NCBI RefSeq assembly: GCF_014695385.1
Contig: NZ_JACJOD010000011.1
Location: 124,001-188,000 of the forward strand
Length of the DNA stretch: 64,000 nt
Source: Trichocoleus sp. FACHB-46
Lineage (GTDB): Bacteria > Cyanobacteriota > Cyanobacteriia > FACHB-46
Direction of reading: 5' to 3'
The translations under genes and the position numbers were made by a program. Below, one piece after another: positions 56,480 through 64,000 of this stretch (position 1 is the first letter of the stretch; every line of letters begins with the position of its first letter). A model generated the notes under the pieces. That model saw nothing but the letters and a program-made list of their open reading frames with translations. It did no database searches and had not been told where the DNA came from.

Positions 56480-57013
56480 TTAGCTAACGCTGAGTTCCCA
56501 AGTGCCCAAGTAGCGTAACAGCGGCACATCACCGGGAGACAGAATCTGACAGTTGAAGTAAAAGATGCCAGGATTGGAAGGGTTTTTAACGTTGGAGAAC
56601 ACTAATTCAACAGCGCTGTTGGCGGGAATGGGTTCTTCGGGAATCAGCTCAATGACTCGGTTCTCTTTATTCCAATTCACTTCTTGGAGGGGAACACTCT
56701 TACCTTTGACCCGAATCTCCATATCGTCTTTATCGAACTTACCTTTGTAGTAGTTGGGGTAAGTAATGCTGAATTGAGCTACTGCTAATTTCATTTTCTT
56801 AGCTGGAACTCGGAGTCGATAGCGATCCCAACCGTTGGTATGCCCCCCAAAGTCTAAGCGGTAACTGAGCCGATATTCTGGCTTAACACCGCTAAAAATG
56901 GTCAATCCAGGTAGGCTTTGAGCTAATGTGACAGCAGGAATTGACCCCAATAAGCAACCTGCGATCGCAAGAGTTGAGAAAGCGCCTCGTGCCATCAATT
57001 TCTTAGAGAACAT
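56480..57013 (-). CDS. DUF2808 exported protein
   Basis: The 177-residue protein carries a clear signal peptide (MFSKKLMARG start, hydrophobic 12-30, cleavage likely after TLAQS). The mature part matches DUF2808, with YRLDFGGHTNGWDRYRLRVP, ITYPNYYKGKFD and a C-terminal YLGTWELSVS. These proteins are common in cyanobacteria and are predicted to be periplasmic or outer-membrane linked; the function is unknown. It is a likely separate unit upstream of rpmH. Confidence 0.9.
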   Translation of the reverse strand: MFSKKLMARGAFSTLAIAGCLLGSIPAVTLAQSLPGLTIFSGVKPEYRLSYRLDFGGHTNGWDRYRLRVPAKKMKLAVAQFSITYPNYYKGKFDKDDMEIRVKGKSVPLQEVNWNKENRVIELIPEEPIPANSAVELVFSNVKNPSNPGIFYFNCQILSPGDVPLLRYLGTWELSVS

Positions 57014-58084
57014 AAGCTTTGTGCGTGGACAATAGGGTTGAGTGATTCAGTTGCAAAACTTCATCAATATTGACTTTACCAGGATTGATGAAGTTCCAAC
57101 TGGGCTGAGTGACGCCGAGCCAAGAGAAAAAGTGCCATTAACCCAAGCCTAGGCTCATCTACTAGAAAAAATTGCTACCACAGCCTGATATCCGGCTGCT
57201 CAGGTTTTAGGTTACTGCACTATTAATCGAAGCAGAACGACTCCCAGAAGCAATTAATTTGCTTTCAGGATTTAGAGAGCCTGGTTTTACTAATAATGTC
57301 TTCAAAGTTGTGTCTTTAAATATTGAAATCTATTAAAACAAGTTAAAGATACCAATCTGATTTTGGGGATCAACATACTATGCGAAATACACCTCTACGC
57401 TTACCTGGGAATTTCTTGAATTGTTTGTTCTAAGTCAAGTAAATTTACAAGCTAACCGCATCCGTTATCACTGCTCAGGACAGTATGGCCGAGTTAGCCA
57501 AGATAGCCAAGATGAAGTAGAGCTTGTCTTTCGACAACGTCCGATCGCTGGCTTGAAAGGGAAAATAATAGCAGGAGTGCTATTGAAACCAGCATCACAC
57601 TCGGAGGTTAAAGTTTGACATTAGTTATGGTAGAAATGTCGCTCTTAACCCAAAACTAAGTTGACGAGTCTGCTGTTTGAGGTTTTGAAACCTAAAGATT
57701 TGCTGCCATGACGACAAGGCTCAGCCTGAAAAAAGCTTCTCAGCCACTTAGTAATAGATCCGGCTAGCCTTTACTAAACAGGCTAGGTGCTGTGCTGAAA
57801 AAGCTGACATAGCTTTATTGTCGTTAGTATCAGCAGTAAAGCAGATGTGAAGAGTAGCTAATGTGTGTTTTATCAGCAAAAGTAAGCGATCGCCCTCTTT
57901 TTGTTTTTGCTTTGCTGGCAATGAACTGATGGGTTGGAGTTTTTACTGCTTGAGTTTCACAATTACCTTTTAATAAATCGAGGCTCAGCTCCAGGCTGAA
58001 GCCAGGTAGCAGTCGAAATTTCACGACATTAATTGCCACTTCAAAGAGTGACGAGTCACTGATATTGATTACGAAGGAGAGTTC
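57014..58084. other. Long gene-poor region
   Basis: This 1071-bp stretch lies between the divergent DUF2808 gene and pntA. Two short frames (57421-57618, TTG start; 57830-58039, minus) have neither a ribosome site nor a recognised family and were not called, though the first has some coding-like composition. It must hold the promoters of the DUF2808 and pnt genes. No tRNA, repeat or clear terminator was seen. It is the largest unexplained gap in the window. Confidence 0.4.
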
Positions 58085-59260
58085 ATGAAAATAGCGGTTG
58101 CTAAAGAAAGTGAAGTCGGTGAGCGTCGGGTTGCCCTGATCCCGGATACGGTGGCTCGTTTAGTGAAGCAGGGAATAGAAGTCTTGGTAGAAGCGGGTGC
58201 TGGGGAACGAGCTTGTTTCTCGGATGCTACCTACGAAGCCGCTGGAGCCAAAATTGTGAGCGATACAGCGACTCTCTGGGGAGAAGCTGACGTGCTGCTG
58301 AAAGTGTCGCCTCTCCAAGAGCGAGGAGACGGGCAGCATGAAGCCGATTTGCTGCACGAAGGCCAAGTGGTAATTGGTTTCCTCGATCCCTTAGGCACTC
58401 CAACTTTGGCTCAGCGTTTGGCAGAGCGCAAGATTACTGCTTTCAGTATGGAGATGATTCCACGCACCACGCGAGCGCAAAGTATGGATGCTTTGTCGTC
58501 TCAAGCCAGCGTTGCGGGTTATAAAGCTGTTCTAATTGCTGCGGCAGCAATGCCTAAATACTTCCCGATGTTGACGACAGCAGCGGGCACAATTCCGCCT
58601 GCCAAAGTATTCATCATGGGGGCTGGTGTGGCAGGTCTGCAAGCGATCGCCACTGCTCGCCGCCTAGGTGCTGTGGTAGAAGCATTTGACATTCGTCCTG
58701 CGGTTAAGGAAGAAGTGCAAAGCTTGGGCGCGAAATTTATCGAAGTCCCGATCGAAGAAGATACGGTAGCGGCAGGCGGATACGCCAAAGAAATTTCTGA
58801 GGCTGCTAAACAGCGATCGCGTGAAGTAGTCGCTGAGCATGTCAAGACCGCTGATGCTGTGATCACCACGGCTCAGGTTCCTGGCAGAAAAGCACCTCTG
58901 CTTGTTACCGAAGAAATGGTAGCTCAAATGAAACCAGGCTCGGTGATCGTCGATTTAGCGGCGGAGCAAGGCGGCAACTGTGCCTGTACGAAGCCAGGAA
59001 AGGACGTACTGGTCAATGGTGTGACTGTAATTGGCCCCATCAACCTGCCTTCCTCGGTTCCCATCCATGCTAGCCAAATGTACGCCAAGAACGTTTTGAC
59101 CTTGGTGCAGTATTTAGTGACAGACCAGGCACTGAATCTGAACTTTGCTGATGACATTATTGATGCGGCTTGCATTACCCATGCGGGAGAAATCCGCAAC
59201 CAACGGATTAAAGATGCCTTGGCCGCAAACAACGAACAAGTAATGGAAAGGAGCCACTAA
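58085..59260 (+). CDS. pntA: NAD(P) transhydrogenase subunit alpha, part 1
   Basis: The 391-residue soluble domain I of proton-translocating transhydrogenase binds NAD(H). The N-terminal catalytic region starts KIAVAKESEVGERRVALIP. The Rossmann motif is GAGVAGLQAIATARRLGA, and GVTVIGPINLPSSVP is near the end. Here the alpha chain is split into two genes, as in many cyanobacteria and alphaproteobacteria. The ATG has GGAG five bases upstream. The next gene starts 4 bp after the stop, forming an operon with pntA2 and pntB. The enzyme couples the proton gradient to NADPH formation. Confidence 0.96.
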   Translation: MKIAVAKESEVGERRVALIPDTVARLVKQGIEVLVEAGAGERACFSDATYEAAGAKIVSDTATLWGEADVLLKVSPLQERGDGQHEADLLHEGQVVIGFLDPLGTPTLAQRLAERKITAFSMEMIPRTTRAQSMDALSSQASVAGYKAVLIAAAAMPKYFPMLTTAAGTIPPAKVFIMGAGVAGLQAIATARRLGAVVEAFDIRPAVKEEVQSLGAKFIEVPIEEDTVAAGGYAKEISEAAKQRSREVVAEHVKTADAVITTAQVPGRKAPLLVTEEMVAQMKPGSVIVDLAAEQGGNCACTKPGKDVLVNGVTVIGPINLPSSVPIHASQMYAKNVLTLVQYLVTDQALNLNFADDIIDAACITHAGEIRNQRIKDALAANNEQVMERSH

Positions 59261-59264
59261 AGCA

Positions 59265-59558
59265 ATGGCAGCAGGATTAATTGCAGGACTCGTCGTTTTT
59301 GTCCTTGCCTCTTTTATCGGGGTGGAAGTGATCAACAAAGTGCCACCCACGCTCCACACACCACTGATGTCTGGCTCTAATGCCATCTCAGGCATTGCTG
59401 TGATTGGTGCCTTACTAGTGGCTGGCCCCAGAGACTCCAATCTCAGCGTCATTTTGGGCTTGATTGCCATCGTTCTCGCAACCATCAACGTCGTCGGGGG
59501 CTTTCTAGTCACAGACCGGATGCTGCAAATGTTTAAGAAAAAAGAGGTGAAGGCATGA
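59265..59558 (+). CDS. pntA2: NAD(P) transhydrogenase subunit alpha, part 2
   Basis: A 97-residue membrane protein with three hydrophobic segments (about 4-22, 42-60 and 63-84), equal to the domain II part of the alpha chain. Marks are VINKVPPTLHTPLMSGSNAISGI and VLATINVVGGFLVTDRMLQMFK. It sits between pntA and pntB; its stop overlaps the pntB start (ATGA). It forms part of the proton channel. Confidence 0.95.
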   Translation: MAAGLIAGLVVFVLASFIGVEVINKVPPTLHTPLMSGSNAISGIAVIGALLVAGPRDSNLSVILGLIAIVLATINVVGGFLVTDRMLQMFKKKEVKA

Positions 59559-60955
59559 GCATCTTTGGTCCTACTGGTATTGAACTAAGCTACTTAATTG
59601 CCTCTTCTCTATTCATTATTGGTCTGAAGCGTCTAGGGTCACCCGCTACAGCTCGGCAAGGCAACACGATCGCGGCGGTTGGGATGTTAATCGCTGTCGT
59701 TGTTACCTTGCTCGATCGCAATGTGCTCAACTACGAAATGATTTTGTTGGGCATTGCTGCTGGCTCTGTAATTGGGGCGATCGCAGCCCAAAGAGTCGCC
59801 ATGACCGAAATGCCTCAGATGGTAGGTTTGCTCAACGGTTTGGGTGGTGCGGCCTCGGCTCTAGTCGCGGTGGCTGAGTTTTGGCGGCTACTGGGCACCG
59901 CCGCCGCAGTGCCCCTAGAAGCCACAATCACCACGATTTTAGGGGTGCTAATTGGCGGGGTGACGCTCACAGGCAGTTTGGTTGCTTTTGCCAAGTTGCA
60001 AGGTATTATGCCCGGTGCCCCAATTACTTTCCAGTTGCAACAGCCTTTTAACCTTTCTCTCTTGCTGATCTTTTTGACTGGCAGTGCCTACCTAATAGTT
60101 GAACCTCATAACGTTCCTATTTTTCTAGGATTAGTTAGCATTTCCTTACTTTTGGGTGTTCTATTCGTAATCCCAATTGGTGGAGCAGATACGCCAGTCG
60201 TGATTTCGCTTCTGAACTCTTACTCTGGCTTGGCGGCGAGTGCAGCAGGGTTCATCCTAGGCAACAATATGCTGATCATCGCGGGTGCCTTAGTCGGTGC
60301 TTCCGGAATCATCCTGACGCAGATCATGTGTAAGGCGATGAACCGATCGATCACCAATGTATTGTTCAGCGCTTTTGGCAGTGGTGCCGCTGCAACAGCA
60401 ACCGAAGGGGCTCAGGGTGACAAGGTAGTTCACTCCATCGACCCAGAAGAAGGCGCGATGATGTTGGGCTATGCCCGCTCGGTGGTGATTGTGCCGGGAT
60501 ATGGCATGGCAGTCGCCCAAGCTCAACACTCGGTCCGAGAATTGGCTGACCAGCTGGAGAGACTGAATGTGAGCGTGAAATACGCCATCCATCCAGTAGC
60601 AGGTCGGATGCCTGGTCACATGAACGTATTGCTAGCAGAAGCGAATGTGCCTTACCCCCAGCTCTGCGACATGGAAGATATTAACCCAGACCTCGATCGC
60701 ACAGATGTAGCACTGGTGATTGGGGCCAATGATGTGGTGAATCCAGCCGCACGGGACAATGCTAGCAGCCCAATCTATGGCATGCCGATTCTAGAAGTAG
60801 ACAAGGCACTACACACCATCGTGATCAAGCGGGGCATGAGCGCAGGCTTCGCAGGAGTTGACAACGATTTGTTCTACAAGGACAAAACGATGATGATGTT
60901 TGGCGGTGCCAAAGAAGTGGTAGACAAGTTGGTTTCGGAAGTGAAGCAACTTTAG
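59555..60955 (+). CDS. pntB: NAD(P) transhydrogenase subunit beta
   Basis: The 466-residue protein has an N-terminal membrane region (up to about residue 260; eight or nine helices) with the conserved GLLNGLGGAASALV segment. The C-terminal NADP(H)-binding domain III follows, with VIVPGYGMAVAQAQ, VKYAIHPVAGRMPGHMNVLLAEA and GANDVVNPAA. It overlaps pntA2 by 4 bp. A strong bidirectional terminator follows at 60976-61011. Confidence 0.97.
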   Translation: MSIFGPTGIELSYLIASSLFIIGLKRLGSPATARQGNTIAAVGMLIAVVVTLLDRNVLNYEMILLGIAAGSVIGAIAAQRVAMTEMPQMVGLLNGLGGAASALVAVAEFWRLLGTAAAVPLEATITTILGVLIGGVTLTGSLVAFAKLQGIMPGAPITFQLQQPFNLSLLLIFLTGSAYLIVEPHNVPIFLGLVSISLLLGVLFVIPIGGADTPVVISLLNSYSGLAASAAGFILGNNMLIIAGALVGASGIILTQIMCKAMNRSITNVLFSAFGSGAAATATEGAQGDKVVHSIDPEEGAMMLGYARSVVIVPGYGMAVAQAQHSVRELADQLERLNVSVKYAIHPVAGRMPGHMNVLLAEANVPYPQLCDMEDINPDLDRTDVALVIGANDVVNPAARDNASSPIYGMPILEVDKALHTIVIKRGMSAGFAGVDNDLFYKDKTMMMFGGAKEVVDKLVSEVKQL

Positions 60956-60975
60956 GTCAAAGACTCTAAACAGCC

Positions 60976-61011
60976 AAAAAGAGGGGTTCTGAATTCAGGC
61001 CCCTCTTTTTT
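60976..61011. terminator. Bidirectional Rho-independent terminator after pntB
   Basis: AGAGGGG (60980-60986) pairs with CCCCTCT (61000-61006). An inner palindrome CTGAATTCAG extends the structure. It is followed by six T on the plus strand (61006-61011) and preceded by five A (60976-60980), so it can end both pntB and the convergent invertase gene, whose stop is 11 bp away. Confidence 0.93.
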
Positions 61012-61021
61012 ATGGACATTT

Positions 61022-62452
61022 TTAGATGATCCCCAAGTCCTCAAAGCAAATAAGGGAGAGGTTGCTGGGTTTCTGAATCAGCTCTTTGGCTAGTAAATAA
61101 CCCGCGATCGTCCAGGTTTGGTATCGTCTGGCTTCCTTGCCCACTAGTCGTCCGTTTTTGCCGTCATAGTATTCGGGCCACTCATCTTCAACCAAGCGAC
61201 GCTCAGCGATTTTGAGGGCTTGCTTACCAATTTCTGGCCGACCTGTTTTCTGAGCTGCTGCGGCCAGCATCCAAAGTAAAACGGGCCAACTGCCACCGTT
61301 GTGATAAGACCAAGGCCGATTCTTGGGGTCACAACCAGTCAAGATTTTCCAACCTTGGTCCTCCAGCGCCGGGTAACAAAGTTTCATTGGCATGTCACCC
61401 ACTAGGTCTTCCCAGCGAGACTCAATCAGTTGCAAAATTCCTTGGGACTGCTCCTTACTCGACAGGCTAGACAGCACAGCCATCAGGTTGCCCACGGCAA
61501 AGAAACGGCAGTCAATTTGGGATGGCCCTAAGTTACCCGCTAAGTAGCCGCCTTCTGGAGGCAGCCACTCAGTGAGTTGATAAAACGGAATTGAATCAGA
61601 ATAAATATTGAACTGGTTGAGTGCTTGCTCGCCGTACTCTTCCACTTTGTAGCGGTAGATGACGTTGAGACGGTGGGTATCGAGCCAATAGTTTTCGCGG
61701 ATGTGCTTCGTGACTGGCTCTAAGCGAGAATTGACAGCATCGACGAAATAGCGATTGTGCTTGGTGGGCAGCAACAACTCTTGAGCAGAACGCAACGCGG
61801 CGTAAAACAGAGATTGAATTTCTAGCGGGTGACCATAAAGCCCCATCCGACGGTCAATCATGCAAGCGCCGTCGGGAACCAACAGGGTGGGGTACATATC
61901 GAACCGCGCCACCAGGCAAAGCTCGACAATCAGCCGAATTCCTTGCTGGAAGTCATCCCGGTTAATTAATTCTTCGTCGTGAGTGGCTTTGAAGTAAGCC
62001 CGGAGCAAAATTAGCCACCAGAGGCAGGAGTCAACGGGTGCAACTCTCGCGATCGCATGTTCCCCAAAATCTGCCTTGAGCCGTTCGTGCCCGTGAGACG
62101 ACTCAACCTTGAAGCTAGCTGGCATCAAACCACGGCCTGGCTTGGAGCAGTCAAACTGGCGTTTCTTAGGTTGCAGCTTGAGGGTTTCTTCTAGGAAGTT
62201 GCGAACAATGTCGGTTCTGCCCCTGATCAGGAAGACGAGGGCGGAAGAAACAAAGTCACGAATAAAGCACTGGTCGTAGTTAAGGGCTGTTAATTCTGGA
62301 TCGCGGGCCGCCACTGTGCCTACAGGACGGTCTTGGTAATAAATAATGGATTGTTCTAGGGCTTCCCATGCCTGTTTTTCGAGTGCTGACTTGGCCACTT
62401 GGGGTGCTGCTTGTTGGTCTAAAGTTGCTTTGCTCAATGTTCCATCCCTCAC
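61022..62452 (-). CDS. Alkaline/neutral invertase (GH100)
   Basis: This 476-residue enzyme splits sucrose into glucose and fructose. The (alpha/alpha)6-barrel signatures of the GH100 family are all visible: [15 protein letters not shown] (with catalytic Asp in FIRD), [39 protein letters not shown] and the C-terminal [12 protein letters not shown]. No signal peptide is present, as expected for a cytosolic invertase. Start options are GTG at 62452 and TTG at 62437. The gene faces pntB across a shared bidirectional terminator. It suggests sucrose turnover, together with the glycogen genes at 28-35 kb. Confidence 0.95.
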   Translation of the reverse strand: MRDGTLSKATLDQQAAPQVAKSALEKQAWEALEQSIIYYQDRPVGTVAARDPELTALNYDQCFIRDFVSSALVFLIRGRTDIVRNFLEETLKLQPKKRQFDCSKPGRGLMPASFKVESSHGHERLKADFGEHAIARVAPVDSCLWWLILLRAYFKATHDEELINRDDFQQGIRLIVELCLVARFDMYPTLLVPDGACMIDRRMGLYGHPLEIQSLFYAALRSAQELLLPTKHNRYFVDAVNSRLEPVTKHIRENYWLDTHRLNVIYRYKVEEYGEQALNQFNIYSDSIPFYQLTEWLPPEGGYLAGNLGPSQIDCRFFAVGNLMAVLSSLSSKEQSQGILQLIESRWEDLVGDMPMKLCYPALEDQGWKILTGCDPKNRPWSYHNGGSWPVLLWMLAAAAQKTGRPEIGKQALKIAERRLVEDEWPEYYDGKNGRLVGKEARRYQTWTIAGYLLAKELIQKPSNLSLICFEDLGII

Positions 62453-62811
62453 CTATTGCTTTGTCTACATCTCTATAAAACTTATGAATAGCGCTATGAC
62501 TCAGCTGCTGGAGCAGAGTTGCGTGTAATTCTACGAGTTATCTCGGTTGAAGTGCTGTTTCAACTTAGCGCAACTCAAAACCCTTCGCTTCTAACCTAGG
62601 AAAGCGATCGCATCAATAGGGCTATGGCATTGAGCAGAATTTTGTGAGTTGTGGCAAGAAAACGCCTTAGCTGATTCTTTAAACAATCAGTATGGGCGAT
62701 GAAATTTAGCGGTGAATGGTCGGAAGATGGGAACAATGCTTGAACTAAAGTGTTTTCCCAAGTGGTTTTCCAGGAGCCACTACCAAAGCACAACATTATG
62801 GCTGCAACAAA
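62453..62811. other. Intergenic region between divergent genes
   Basis: A 359-bp stretch between the invertase and the next gene, with divergent promoters. It contains one HIP1-like site near 62605-62612. No gene, RNA or clear repeat was recognised. Confidence 0.45.
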
Positions 62812-64000
62812 ATGGCTCTACGAAGCATCAAACGAAAGTTATGCCAGAGCGGGAAATACCGTTTAGGTGTTTTTGTTTTGTTGGCAGCATTGGCCGCGAT
62901 CGCCTGCTTTCTACTTGCTCCTAAGCCGAAGCCAGCGATCCAGGCAACTGATTACGCAATTCATTCACAGTTAAGCTTCAATCAACCCCAGTTTTATCCT
63001 CTGAGCCAAAAACTACCAACCGCTCTCTATCAACCCGTAGGAGAGTGGGTGGGTCGGCTGATCTTACCGAGTCCAAGCTTGTCTGACCCAAAGTTACCAG
63101 ATGATCAGCAGTCGCTTGCTCAAGCAAATAATGCCTCAGCTTCAGATTGGGTTTGGCTAGAAGTGCAACACGCACCCAGTGAGGCGCAAAGCTTAGTTGG
63201 GAAAGTTGTCCGGTTGGAATGGAGCCCCCAGCTAGAAGTCCAAGCTTATGTGCGAGCCGTCACGCAGAATGTCAGCTTTACGGCTAGGACTGAGACCAGT
63301 AAACAGCAAGGCAATATTCATCCCGATCGCCTTAATGGTCATAAAGATGTAGGACCGTTGCAGTCTTTGGCTGGAGCTAGACCCAATGATGATGTCATCG
63401 TCACGCTCAAGGATGTCACCGTAGTCCCAGCAAGTGACTCTCCCAGCATTCTCCAGATTAGTCAAGAACCTGTTTTAGCCACAGGACGCTTGTACGGGTT
63501 GGTGAAAATTTTAGGCGTAGATGACCAGGCAGCTAAGCAAGTAGCACCCAGCCTCTGCCAAAAATCACCCACCTGCGCTCATGAGTTTTTTCGCGTCCAA
63601 CACTACAATCCAGCTTCTAAAAAATTTGATGGAGTTCTAGAAACAGTTCGCATCCCACAACAACTTGCTGGACGTAGCGGCATTGCGCCCTCAACTCCCC
63701 GCCACATCGAAACTTCCCCCGCTGGAAAAGCAGGCTGGTACATTTATGGAGCTAAAAGTGCTGAGGGAGTTTTTGTGGTGCAAGCGATTCAGCCGCGATC
63801 GCTGGTACAGTTGCAGTCCGATCGAGTCGTCTTAGGTCATCCAGCAGGGCTCACTTACATCAACCAGCAGAACTGGCAGAAGGTGGAAACGCAGAAAGGC
63901 ACTGTTCGGAAAGTTTTAGTTAAACCTGGCTCAACCGTCACGAAGGCTAAAGCAAGACCTTTCAAGTGGAAGCTAGGCGATCGCGCGATCGTTTTACATA
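62812..64000 (+). CDS. Membrane-anchored protein of unknown function (3' end outside the window)
   Basis: An open frame of at least 396 residues runs from ATG 62812 to the end of the window with no stop. It has a basic N terminus (MALRSIKRKL), a membrane helix (about 17-36, RLGVFVLLAALAAIACFLL) and a large, Ser/Gln/Val-rich, extracytoplasmic region with strand-like patterns (residues 40-396). There is no recognised catalytic motif in the visible part. The late segment GWYIYGAKSAEGVFVVQAI is reminiscent of an N-terminal region of some cyanobacterial predicted CPBP/Abi-type proteases, but I am not sure. The start has no good ribosome site. It is divergent from the invertase gene. Confidence 0.75.
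   Translation, partial: MALRSIKRKLCQSGKYRLGVFVLLAALAAIACFLLAPKPKPAIQATDYAIHSQLSFNQPQFYPLSQKLPTALYQPVGEWVGRLILPSPSLSDPKLPDDQQSLAQANNASASDWVWLEVQHAPSEAQSLVGKVVRLEWSPQLEVQAYVRAVTQNVSFTARTETSKQQGNIHPDRLNGHKDVGPLQSLAGARPNDDVIVTLKDVTVVPASDSPSILQISQEPVLATGRLYGLVKILGVDDQAAKQVAPSLCQKSPTCAHEFFRVQHYNPASKKFDGVLETVRIPQQLAGRSGIAPSTPRHIETSPAGKAGWYIYGAKSAEGVFVVQAIQPRSLVQLQSDRVVLGHPAGLTYINQQNWQKVETQKGTVRKVLVKPGSTVTKAKARPFKWKLGDRAIVLH

Noticed and set aside
57421-57618. 65-residue frame with TTG start in the gap before pntA
   Set aside because: No ribosome site or family was found. The composition is somewhat coding-like, so it is mentioned but not called.
57830-58039. 69-residue minus-strand frame before pntA
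   Set aside because: No ribosome site and no recognisable protein pattern.

Overview
The window is from a filamentous cyanobacterium. The evidence is the very frequent HIP1 octamer GCGATCGC (for example at 221-228 and 622-629), a typical cyanobacterial gene set (glgC, pntA/pntB, sigC, an RRM RNA-binding protein next to rpsU, a Ycf46-type ATPase) and above all a hetR gene with a patX-like gene directly upstream. hetR and patX together mark filamentous cyanobacteria. Nothing in the window decides whether the organism makes heterocysts. The overall style is Leptolyngbya- or Oscillatoria-like, which is inference.

Layout. 1-11.5 kb: 3' end of alaS, a 5-formyltetrahydrofolate cyclo-ligase, a REC-PAS-PAS-kinase-REC hybrid, a fused DppD-DppF-type ABC ATPase, a HEAT-repeat protein, an ethylene-receptor-like hybrid kinase, an FtsE-like ATPase and a WecG/TagA glycosyltransferase. 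11.5-13.6 kb: an AT-rich, gene-poor stretch with a divergent DEDDh exonuclease-like gene and one small gene. 13.6-25.8 kb: a large GH15/phosphorylase-kinase-like protein, rpsU and an RRM protein, a sensor kinase, a giant polytopic membrane protein, an ABC-2-type ATPase and a fasciclin protein. 25.8-31.1 kb: an inverted-repeat element, a PAS-GAF-GAF kinase, a GH13 amylase and a C39-like peptidase. 31.2-34.0 kb: an AT-richer module with a Trypco1-type protein, a membrane-anchored trypsin-like protease with TPRs and a convergent unknown gene. 34.3-43.4 kb: glgC, a P-loop kinase, hspA, dnaJ, two peroxiredoxins, a Dam-type methylase, an alcohol dehydrogenase and a flavoprotein. 43.6-49.7 kb: patX, hetR, tRNA-Pro, lipA, gpsA, sigC and a Fur regulator. 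49.8-57.0 kb, minus strand: cell-wall and SH3 proteins, a Ycf46 ATPase, YceD, Jag, YidC, a PH-domain protein, rnpA, rpmH and a DUF2808 protein. 58-64 kb: the three-gene transhydrogenase operon, an alkaline/neutral invertase and the 5' part of an unknown membrane-anchored protein.

Working together. Glycogen and sugar metabolism (glgC, GH13, GH15-like, GH100 invertase), stress protection (hspA, dnaJ, two peroxiredoxins, Fur, sigC) and signalling (four histidine kinases, none with an adjacent stand-alone response regulator) are well represented.

The most interesting items are the patX-hetR pair with its upstream structures, the Trypco1/trypsin/TPR locus as a candidate conflict system, the kinase with all five ethylene-binding positions conserved, and a strong FurA-box match in front of the Fur gene itself. 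No CRISPR array, insertion sequence, rRNA or prophage was seen. All calls rest on reading the sequence. No database search was run.
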